A DNA stretch of 12,421 bases, taken from assembly GCA_947304065.1 (NCBI GenBank), contig CAMZAI010000067.1, positions 1-12,421 of the forward strand, given 5' to 3'. Under the pieces are notes generated by a model. The model did no database searches, was not told the origin of the DNA, and saw only the letters and a list, made by a program, of their open reading frames with translations. Shown here piece by piece: positions 6,801-12,421 of the stretch; within the stretch, counting starts at the first letter, position 1; every line of letters begins with the position of its first letter. The position numbers and the translations under genes are program-made. This DNA is from an uncultured Clostridia bacterium (GTDB lineage: Bacteria; Bacillota; Clostridia; Lachnospirales; Lachnospiraceae).

Positions 6801-6823
6801 TTACCAAAACAGGAGAATTTTAT

Positions 6824-7903
6824 ATGACCAGATATATTGAGATCTATGAGGACATCCGCAGGAAAATCACCGACGGCGTCTATGAATTCGGGAGCAAGCT
6901 CCCCTCCAAGCGTGTGACCGCGGAGAACTACAGCGTAAGTGTGATAACCGTCGAGCACGCGTACGAGCTGCTGATCGGCGAAGGTTACGCGGTATCAAGG
7001 GAAAAGAGCGGCTATTTCGTATGCTACCGTGAAAATGAATACTTCTCGGAAGACAGTTCCGCAAAGAAACGGCCCGCTCCGCCTTCTCCCCAGACTCCCG
7101 TGCGCAGGCCGCGTATAGCGCCCGCGAACAGCGAGGAGATATCCTTTAATATTTACGCGAAGACCGTGCGAAGGGTCCTCTCCGACTACGGCGACGAGAT
7201 CAAAGAAAAGCCCGAGCCCTACGGCTGCGAGATACTGAGGCTTGCGATCGCGGATTATCTGTTAAAGAACAGGGGCATAAAGACCGACGCTTCAAGGATC
7301 GTCATCGGTTCCGGTGCGGAGTACCTCTACGGGCTTATCGTTCGCGCGATCGGGCGTGACAAGATATATGCGATAGAGAACCCGTCCTACCGCAAGATCT
7401 CCGATATTTACGCCGCCGAAGGCATTGTCACCGACAAACTCCCCCTCGGCTCCGACGGCATAGAAAGCGACAGGCTTTGGAAGACCAAGGCCGGCGTCCT
7501 GCATGTGACGCCGTACCGCAGCTTTCCGACCGGCGTTACTGCCTCCGCCGCAAAAAAGGCCGAGTACATCGGCTGGAGCAAAAAGAAGCACGGAATCATC
7601 ATCGAGGATGATTTCGAATCCGAGTTCTCGAGCAGCCGAAAGCCCGAAGAGACGCTATTCTCCAGGGACTCGGACGGACGCGTGATCTATGTCAATACCT
7701 TCAGCAAGACGGTCGGTTCGTTCATGAGAACGGCCTACATGGTCCTGCCCGAACAGCTCGAAGACATTTTCAGGGAAAGGATCGGGTTCTACTCCTGCTC
7801 TGTCCCCGCGCTTGAGCAATACGTCCTCGCAGAGCTGATAAACAATGGGGATTTCGTAAGGCATATCAACCGCGTAAGGAGAAAAAGAAGGGAAACCGGC
7901 TGA
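6824..7903 (+). CDS. MocR/PdxR-type regulator (GntR wHTH + aminotransferase-like domain), C-terminally shortened
   Basis: The protein is 359 residues from ATG 6824, which has AGGAG (6811-6815) 8 bases upstream. Residues 1-70 form a GntR winged helix (DIRRKITDGVY, LPSKRVTAENY, SVSVITVEHAYELL). A Pro/Arg-rich linker (about 75-105) leads to a fold-type I aminotransferase-like domain with HVTPYRSFPTGVT, IIEDDFESEF (about 260-268) and the pyridoxal-phosphate lysine in NTFSKT (Lys295). MocR proteins usually run about 450-490 residues. This one stops just after RHINRVRRKRR, where the C-terminal small subdomain of about 100 residues should begin. Neither of the other frames downstream resembles it. 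The regulator may therefore be impaired or work without that part. Divergence from the ECF gene suggests a regulatory pair. Confidence 0.82.
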   Translation: MTRYIEIYEDIRRKITDGVYEFGSKLPSKRVTAENYSVSVITVEHAYELLIGEGYAVSREKSGYFVCYRENEYFSEDSSAKKRPAPPSPQTPVRRPRIAPANSEEISFNIYAKTVRRVLSDYGDEIKEKPEPYGCEILRLAIADYLLKNRGIKTDASRIVIGSGAEYLYGLIVRAIGRDKIYAIENPSYRKISDIYAAEGIVTDKLPLGSDGIESDRLWKTKAGVLHVTPYRSFPTGVTASAAKKAEYIGWSKKKHGIIIEDDFESEFSSSRKPEETLFSRDSDGRVIYVNTFSKTVGSFMRTAYMVLPEQLEDIFRERIGFYSCSVPALEQYVLAELINNGDFVRHINRVRRKRRETG

Positions 7904-7934
7904 CGGCAGGCATGCCGCACGGCGTTAACATCAC

Positions 7935-7963
7935 TTGCACGGGAAAACCCGCTATGATAGAAT
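7935..7963 (+). promoter_or_regulatory. Promoter for the radical SAM / Cys-tail operon
   Basis: TTGCAC (7935-7940), a 17-base spacer and TAGAAT (7958-7963), preceded by TGa, form a near-consensus sigma-70/A promoter. It lies 46 bases before ATG 8009. A short GGTC/GACC hairpin (7971-7983) lies in the leader, and AGGAGG (7996-8001) is 7 bases from the start codon. The promoter belongs to the operon and is not a continuation of the MocR gene. Confidence 0.7.
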
Positions 7964-8008
7964 GAAGAATGGTCGCGAAGACCGAAAATATGCGTAGGAG
8001 GGCACGGC

Positions 8009-9358
8009 ATGACACCCAAGAAGTACATGCGGGAGAATTTCAATGAAGTCAGCCACACGACGCTCAACCCCGAAGGTCCGGGCGTGGTGCGCATCCATCT
8101 GATCCCGCCCAAGGAAAAAGACGGCAAGCCCGCATCGAGCATTGCCATCGTCAACGGTCAGGATATAATCCCGGTCAAGTATGCGTGGAGCATTCTGCTC
8201 AACGAATTCATCAAGGAAGTAAATAAATATCACGGACTCGAGGTCAGCGACGAGGATGTCGAGACCATCCTTGACAAGACCTGCAAGTCGGTCAAGAAGG
8301 TATTTCCTTTGACATCGAAGAAGCGTTTCAGAAAAGATATCAAGACCATCATGGAGACCATGAAGCAGGTCGCTTACGGCGAAGAGGTCAAGACCGATAT
8401 CGGATATATCAGCATCGGCGATTACGCCGACAATATGAAGGCTCCCCACCGTATGGACCTTATGGTCAGCGCAATGGAGAAGAAGGGCCACTGGAACTGC
8501 AACCAGTGCTGCGTACATTGCTACGCCGCGGGACAGACGCAGTCCGGCGAGGAAGAGCTCACCACGAAGCAGTGGATCGAGATCCTGGACAAGCTCCGCG
8601 CGATCGGCGTTCCGCAGGTTACCTTTACCGGCGGCGAGCCCACCATGCGCGACGATCTCTTCGAGCTCATCGACCATGCGAGGTGGTTCGTTTCGAGACT
8701 TAACACGAACGGCATCAGGCTCACCGAGGAATACTGCCGCAAGCTCTATGAGAACGAGATTGACAGCGTTCAGATCACCTTCTACTCGAGCAATAAAGAG
8801 ATACACAACAAGCTGGTCGGCGGCGATCATTTTGACCAGACCGTGGCCGGTATCGAGAACGCCATCAAGGCGGGCCTCAACCTCAGCGTAAATACTCCTC
8901 TCTGCACCCTCAACAGGGACTATGTGGAGACGCTTGATTTCCTGCGCAAAAAGGGCGTTATGTACGTCACCTGCTCGGGTCTTATCACCACGGGCAACGC
9001 GCTCACAGACGAATCCGAATCGCTCCAGCTCTCGGTCAAAGAGATCAGCGATATCCTGGCAAAAGCCGCGGATTACGCGTATGCGAACGGCATGGAGATC
9101 AGCTTCACCTCTCCCGGCTGGATCGGTGAGGAATTCTTCAAGGAGCACGCGCTTTCCACGCCCAACTGCGGCGCATGTCTTTCGAACATGGCGATCACGC
9201 CCGGCGGTAATGTAGTGCCCTGCCAGAGCTGGCTCTCGGGCAAGCCTCTCGGCAATATCCTTACCGACAAGTGGAACACGATCTGGAACAGCACAGAATG
9301 CAAGAAACACAGGGATTACTCCGCGCTCATGCTCGGAAGATGCCCTTTAAGGAGGTAA
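8009..9358 (+). CDS. Radical SAM/SPASM-like protein with N-terminal PqqD/RRE-like region (putative peptide-tail maturase)
   Basis: This 449-residue protein would use S-adenosylmethionine and a [4Fe-4S] cluster to start a radical reaction. The cluster motif CX3CX2C is Cys164, Cys168 and Cys171 (WNCNQCCVHCYA, with extra Cys167). The SAM-binding GGEP is at 208-211 and a LNTNG turn at 231-235. The C-terminal part (Cys387, Cys390, Cys405, Cys431, Cys445; MAITPGGNVVPCQSW, PLGNILTDKWNTIW) resembles a shortened SPASM/twitch domain, without the usual final Cys-rich tail. Before the radical SAM core, residues about 45-100 (IVNGQDIIPVKYAWSILL ... VETILDKTCKSV) look like a PqqD-type winged helix, the peptide-recognition element of RiPP maturases; this is inference. 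The stop codon is embedded in the ribosome binding site of the next gene. The likely substrate is that gene's Cys-rich tail. Confidence 0.88.
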   Translation: MTPKKYMRENFNEVSHTTLNPEGPGVVRIHLIPPKEKDGKPASSIAIVNGQDIIPVKYAWSILLNEFIKEVNKYHGLEVSDEDVETILDKTCKSVKKVFPLTSKKRFRKDIKTIMETMKQVAYGEEVKTDIGYISIGDYADNMKAPHRMDLMVSAMEKKGHWNCNQCCVHCYAAGQTQSGEEELTTKQWIEILDKLRAIGVPQVTFTGGEPTMRDDLFELIDHARWFVSRLNTNGIRLTEEYCRKLYENEIDSVQITFYSSNKEIHNKLVGGDHFDQTVAGIENAIKAGLNLSVNTPLCTLNRDYVETLDFLRKKGVMYVTCSGLITTGNALTDESESLQLSVKEISDILAKAADYAYANGMEISFTSPGWIGEEFFKEHALSTPNCGACLSNMAITPGGNVVPCQSWLSGKPLGNILTDKWNTIWNSTECKKHRDYSALMLGRCPLRR

Positions 9359-9364
9359 CGGGAC

Positions 9365-10591
9365 ATGAAAAAGAGATTTGCTTTATTGCTTGCCCTGCTC
9401 CTTACGGTACTGCTCATACCTGCAAGGCCCGCAGCGGCAAAGGCTACGGACGAAATACTGAACTATACGATCACGGTCGATGTACAAGATGACGCGACTC
9501 TGATAATGCAATACCATATCGATTGGAAGGTACTCGATGACAGCATCGGAAAGGTCAGCTGGCTGGAGATCGGTATCCCGAACAGCCATTACATCTCGTG
9601 CGATCCGGTCAGCAGCAATATCGATCGTATTGAGATGAAGATCACCTCATATGAATCCTTAGCGGTTGTCTATTTCACGAAAGAGTATAAAGAGGACGAG
9701 ATCATTTCCTTCGATTTCCTGCTGGTCCAGGACTATATGTACGAGATGAATGTCCTGAAGGAAGGCGAGACGGTCTACTACTTCACTCCCGGCTGGTTCC
9801 CCGGAGTGGCGATCGACGAGCTCGTTATCGACTGGAACGCGGACAAGGTTATCGCGAACAGCCACGGCGCGACTCCCGAGAACGGACGCCTGATCTGGAA
9901 AGGCAGTCTCTCCGAAGGTGCGAAATTCGGAGAGATCAGCGTGACCTACCCGAGCGATGCATTCGGATTTGACAGTTCCAAGACCGTAAGGTCCGACGGA
10001 AGCTACAGCGACGGAAACGACAATTACAGCGACTCCGACGACGGTTCCGCTCTCCTGGGCTTCGCTGTCCTGGTACTCATCGTTACAGTTATTGTCAGAG
10101 CGGTCAAGAAGGCCAACGATTACACCAGCGGTTCGGGCTTCAATTCCGCTACAACTACCAAGAAAAAGATCACCAGAACACTGATCAAGTATTATCCCAC
10201 CTGTCCAGGCTGCGGCGCCGCAAGGCCCGAGAACGCCGAGACCTGTGAATACTGCGGACGAAGCTTTATCGAGAGTGAAGAGGTTGTTGAGGAAAAGGAG
10301 ATCAAGAATCCCGAGCAGTACAAGAACGAGGGTACCTTCCGTTACGGCTCCAGCCCGAACACCTACGTTCGCGTGCATGTAACCCATATTCCCGTGGTTT
10401 CATCGCCTTCACGCAGCAGAAGCTCATGCGCTCACAGCTCCTGCGCACACAGTTCCTGTGCCTGCGCGCATTCCTGCGCATGTGCATGTGCCTGCGCCTG
10501 TGCCGGAGGCGGACGTGCAGGCTGCTCGACTAAGGATTTCTATAATACAAATCTTAAGCTCAGCCAGCTTGAACGCAGGATAAAGAGCTAA
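9365..10591 (+). CDS. Single-pass membrane protein with zinc ribbon and Cys-Ala-rich C-terminal tail (candidate radical SAM substrate)
   Basis: This is a 408-residue protein. Residues 1-25 are a signal peptide (MKKR, a Leu-rich core, then ARPAAAKA). Residues about 26-225 form an extracytoplasmic beta-rich region loosely like DUF2207 (weak). A Ser/Asp-rich linker leads to a membrane helix at about 229-247, followed by Arg/Lys (VRAVKKAND), so the rest should be cytoplasmic. A zinc ribbon follows (Cys280, 283, 294, 297: CPGCG ... CEYCG). The tail has Cys355, 360, 365, 367, 371, 373, 375, 377, 379 and 387, arranged as SSCAH repeats, a CA run, then GGGRAGC, and ends NLKLSQLERRIKS. The ATG is 7 bases past the radical SAM stop; AAGGAGG (9349-9355) is its ribosome binding site, so the two are coupled. 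The function is unknown; a modified or metal-binding tail is proposed. Confidence 0.85.
   Translation: MKKRFALLLALLLTVLLIPARPAAAKATDEILNYTITVDVQDDATLIMQYHIDWKVLDDSIGKVSWLEIGIPNSHYISCDPVSSNIDRIEMKITSYESLAVVYFTKEYKEDEIISFDFLLVQDYMYEMNVLKEGETVYYFTPGWFPGVAIDELVIDWNADKVIANSHGATPENGRLIWKGSLSEGAKFGEISVTYPSDAFGFDSSKTVRSDGSYSDGNDNYSDSDDGSALLGFAVLVLIVTVIVRAVKKANDYTSGSGFNSATTTKKKITRTLIKYYPTCPGCGAARPENAETCEYCGRSFIESEEVVEEKEIKNPEQYKNEGTFRYGSSPNTYVRVHVTHIPVVSSPSRSRSSCAHSSCAHSSCACAHSCACACACACAGGGRAGCSTKDFYNTNLKLSQLERRIKS
10421..10525 (+). other. Cys-Ala repeat tail segment (putative RiPP-core-like region)
   Basis: Codons 353-387 encode 10 cysteines in 35 residues: SSCAHSSCAHSSCACAH, then S-CACACACACA-GGGRAGC. 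Cysteine codons (TGC/TGT) and alanine codons (GCA/GCC/GCG/GCT) alternate without a fixed pattern, so the repeat is held at protein level and is not a simple microsatellite. The segment lies on the predicted cytoplasmic side, where the radical SAM protein would be. Confidence 0.7.
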
Positions 10592-10603
10592 AAGCTAAAA
10601 CAT

Positions 10604-10618
10604 TGGTGCCTGTCACCA
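10604..10618. repeat. Short palindrome TGGTG/CACCA
   Basis: TGGTGcctgtCACCA is a 5-base-pair inverted repeat just after the membrane-protein gene and 2 bases before the larger palindrome. Similar GGTGCCTGTCACC sequences occur, from memory, beside REP-like elements in clostridia. I cannot verify that here. Confidence 0.45.
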
Positions 10619-10620
10619 TA

Positions 10621-10688
10621 AAAAGACTGGGGGACGTTTCTTCTGTCCTGACAGAACATCAGACAAAAGAAACGTCCCCTTGTCTTTT
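10621..10688. repeat. REP-like palindrome, copy 2; likely bidirectional terminator
   Basis: Outer arms AAAAGAC (10621-10627) and GTCTTTT (10682-10688) enclose the stem GGGGACGTTTCTT (10630-10642) paired with AAGAAACGTCCCC (10667-10679). TGTC/GACA follows inside, with a CTGA/TCAG tip. It is imperfect at T10628/T10681, C10643/A10666 and near the loop. It sits between convergent genes, and each strand ends its stem in a T-run (TTTT on +, five T on -), so it could terminate both transcripts. The arm matches copy 1 in 21 of 25 bases, reversed in orientation. Confidence 0.8.
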
Positions 10689-10697
10689 CGCATTGTT

Positions 10698-12347
10698 TCA
10701 TCCTCTTCCCGGCAGGCGAACGGTAACTGTCGTTCCGCGCCCCTGCTCCGATTCTATCTCCAGACCGTATTCGTCGCCGCAGACCATCTTGATACGGTGT
10801 TCAATATTGCTCAGAGCTATATGGTTAAGGTCTGATTTCTCGCTTCCTTCGCTCTCTTTAATACTCTCGCGCAGTTCTTCGAGCGCTGCCTTGCTCATGC
10901 CCGCACCGTTGTCCGTGACGGTTACCGCAATACAATCTTTACCTATCGCAGCCGACACGCCGACCTTGCCCGGATGACCCTGTAATCCGTGTATTATCGC
11001 ATTCTCTATGATGGGCTGGATCAGCATACGCGGGATATAGATATCCGCGAACGCGTCGTCCATCTCAAAATCAGCCTCTATCTTTCCGGGATAGCGCGCC
11101 TTCATTATGCCCACGTACTGCTCGAGTACGTAGAACTCGTCCATAAGGCTTATATGCTCTTCGGCCGCGTTGGCGTAGCGCAAAAGCGTCGAAAGCTCAT
11201 CGCAGATACGTGCCGCTTCTTCCTTTTCTCCCTTATTTACAAGGGCTCGAACAACGTTCAACGTATTTACGGTAAAGTGAGCGCTGATCTGCTTTTTCAG
11301 CAGTGATATGAGTGTTCTCTCCTTTTCAAGATCGGCTTTTCGTGCACGCGCCTCCGACTCGTAGAGGGCGTGTTCTTTTTCCTCGATACGGACGAGCATC
11401 TCATTTACATGGTCGACCAGCCCGTCGAAATACTCTTCGCCCGTATGCGCAAGCGGCTTCGAGGTCACGCTGCGCGTATCGTTGATGACCGTATTTATCG
11501 GCTCGAGCATATGCTTTCTCAGATACCTCGAGAAGAACAAAACGACGGAAATAAGGATCAGGATCGTGATCGGCAGGGCAATCTTAAAATACAGCGCGAG
11601 GCCCCCGGAAATGCCCTCCCTGCAGTATACGATCAGTCTGAAGGACGAAAGTCCGATAGTTTTTTCCCTGACAAACACAGCGTCCGACAGATCCTGCAGA
11701 TCGGCCTCTGCCAGGTCCCTGTTCGAGCAGAGTAGGCGGTCTCCTGCCATCAGCGCCGCATTGATATAGTCGATATCATTGACGATCCCCAGCAGGCGTT
11801 TGATACCCGTCTCCTCCATCAGGAGCACGATGTAGCCCGATTCCTCCCTGCTGTCGCCTATGCGCGAATACGTGCCGATGTAGCTGCCGTTATTGTAGGA
11901 TACGGTAAATGTCCTGTCATTCCCGCTGTCGATCAGATACGAGACCCTCTTGATCGTCGTATTCGATATCCTGCCCTTAAGGCGGTAAAAGTCCCCGCTT
12001 GCGCCGAAAATGATGATATCGTCGATGCTGTCGGTCTCGGTGATGCTTATCGGGAGTCCGTTCGCGAGTTTTTCCGCGATATCGTAGAATGAAGATGTGT
12101 CCTTCTGCGAGGCGGTCAGGATCACTCTCTCATCGTGGCTCAGCGAATACGATACGTCCTCGAGGCGCAGCAACTCGTCCTCAACCGCCGTAACCAGCGC
12201 CTGCGACGCGGTCTCGGCCTGCAGACGCATATTTCGCTGTGTAATGCGCTCGGTAATGAAATAAAAGCCAACCCAAAGAAGCACCAGGCTTACGCTCAGT
12301 GCCGCGATCAGTATCATGAATCGTCTTACAAGGCCTCTTTCTTTCAT
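10698..12347 (-). CDS. YesM/LytS-type membrane sensor histidine kinase
   Basis: This is a 549-residue kinase. A membrane helix at about 10-30, a large extracytoplasmic region (about 31-250, PAS/Cache-like) and a second helix at about 253-273 frame the sensor. A HAMP-like linker and coiled coil (about 275-350) lead to the His_kinase domain with His357 in KKQISAHFTVNTLN. That motif differs from the commoner QINPHFLFNTLN, but His and NTLN are kept. ATP-binding boxes follow: PIIENAIIHG (446-454), DNGAGM (479-484) and GRGTTVTVRLP (536-546). It should phosphorylate an AraC-type or similar response regulator, not in the window. CTCC at 12353-12356 is the minus-strand GGAG site 5 bases before the ATG. 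The ATG overlaps the TGA of the upstream gene (ATGA), suggesting coupled expression. The signal is probably a carbohydrate or peptide, by analogy only. Confidence 0.88.
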   Translation of the reverse strand: MKERGLVRRFMILIAALSVSLVLLWVGFYFITERITQRNMRLQAETASQALVTAVEDELLRLEDVSYSLSHDERVILTASQKDTSSFYDIAEKLANGLPISITETDSIDDIIIFGASGDFYRLKGRISNTTIKRVSYLIDSGNDRTFTVSYNNGSYIGTYSRIGDSREESGYIVLLMEETGIKRLLGIVNDIDYINAALMAGDRLLCSNRDLAEADLQDLSDAVFVREKTIGLSSFRLIVYCREGISGGLALYFKIALPITILILISVVLFFSRYLRKHMLEPINTVINDTRSVTSKPLAHTGEEYFDGLVDHVNEMLVRIEEKEHALYESEARARKADLEKERTLISLLKKQISAHFTVNTLNVVRALVNKGEKEEAARICDELSTLLRYANAAEEHISLMDEFYVLEQYVGIMKARYPGKIEADFEMDDAFADIYIPRMLIQPIIENAIIHGLQGHPGKVGVSAAIGKDCIAVTVTDNGAGMSKAALEELRESIKESEGSEKSDLNHIALSNIEHRIKMVCGDEYGLEIESEQGRGTTVTVRLPGRG

Positions 12348-12421
12348 TTCTGCTCCGTTGCGCTGCTTTTAAGAACCTGCGCCCAAAAATCCTCCATCTT
12401 CTTTCTTGCAGCGGCGTCTTC
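12344..12421 (-). CDS. 3' end of an unidentified gene (last 25 codons), possibly an extracellular solute-binding protein
   Basis: On the minus strand the frame is open from the window edge and ends at TGA 12344-12346, overlapping the kinase ATG. The visible 25 residues (EDAAARKKMEDFWAQVLKSS then ATEQK) are helical and end like some solute-binding proteins (AxRKKMxDFWAQVL). YesM-type kinases are often next to solute-binding proteins or response regulators. The identification is weak because so little sequence is present; the shared ATGA is the firmer observation, pointing to one operon. Confidence 0.5.
   Translation of the reverse strand, partial: EDAAARKKMEDFWAQVLKSSATEQK

Noticed and set aside
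7952..9310. 452-codon minus-strand frame opposite the radical SAM gene
   Set aside because: The plus strand has the full radical SAM motifs, a promoter and a ribosome binding site; the antisense frame is explained by GC-biased third positions.
9659..10387. 242-codon minus-strand frame opposite the Cys-tail membrane protein
   Set aside because: The plus-strand protein has a signal peptide, membrane helix and zinc ribbon; the opposite frame has no coherent domain or ribosome binding site.
1..12421. CRISPR array, tRNA, rRNA or insertion sequence
   Set aside because: I saw no regularly spaced repeats, no RNA-gene landmarks and no transposase; the only repeats are the two REP-like palindromes.

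Overview
The window looks like chromosomal DNA from a Clostridia-type Firmicute, perhaps a gut or rumen Lachnospiraceae or relative. The clues are strong AGGAGG ribosome binding sites, extended -10 promoters (TGnTATAAT), an ECF-type vitamin transporter component, a YesM-type sensor kinase and REP-like palindromes of a kind common in clostridial genomes. The taxonomy is inference only; no rRNA or taxonomic marker is present.

Region 1 (1-4901, all + strand) is a tightly packed run of small-molecule-modifying enzymes: the end of one nitrilase-superfamily hydrolase, a complete second one, two GNAT acetyltransferases, an AadA-like aminoglycoside nucleotidyltransferase, the broken start of a third GNAT, a C39-like cysteine-peptidase-fold protein and a calcineurin-like phosphoesterase. 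Gaps are 0-40 bases or the genes overlap, so it reads as one operon or an accumulated accessory cluster. Region 2 (4902-5971) has its own extended -10 promoter, a structured leader and an NmrA/QOR2-like NAD(P)-binding protein.

Region 3 (5972-7903) begins with a 54-base near-perfect palindrome between convergent genes. It is followed by an ECF S-component gene (- strand) divergent from a MocR-type regulator (+ strand). Their promoters overlap, suggesting that the regulator controls vitamin (possibly B6) uptake. The MocR reading frame stops about 100 residues short of the usual family length.

Region 4 (7904-10591) is the most interesting part. A good sigma-70 promoter precedes a radical SAM protein with an N-terminal PqqD/RRE-like region and a short SPASM/twitch-like C-terminus. 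It is translationally coupled to a single-pass membrane protein whose predicted cytoplasmic end has a zinc ribbon and an extraordinary Cys-Ala-rich tail (SSCAH repeats, then an alternating CA run, then GGGRAGC). I propose an enzyme-substrate pair in which the radical SAM enzyme modifies this tail, like a RiPP core fused to a membrane protein.

Region 5 (10592-12421) has a second REP-like palindrome, again between convergent genes, then a YesM-type histidine kinase on the - strand. The kinase start codon overlaps the stop of an upstream gene, of which only the last 25 codons are in the window.
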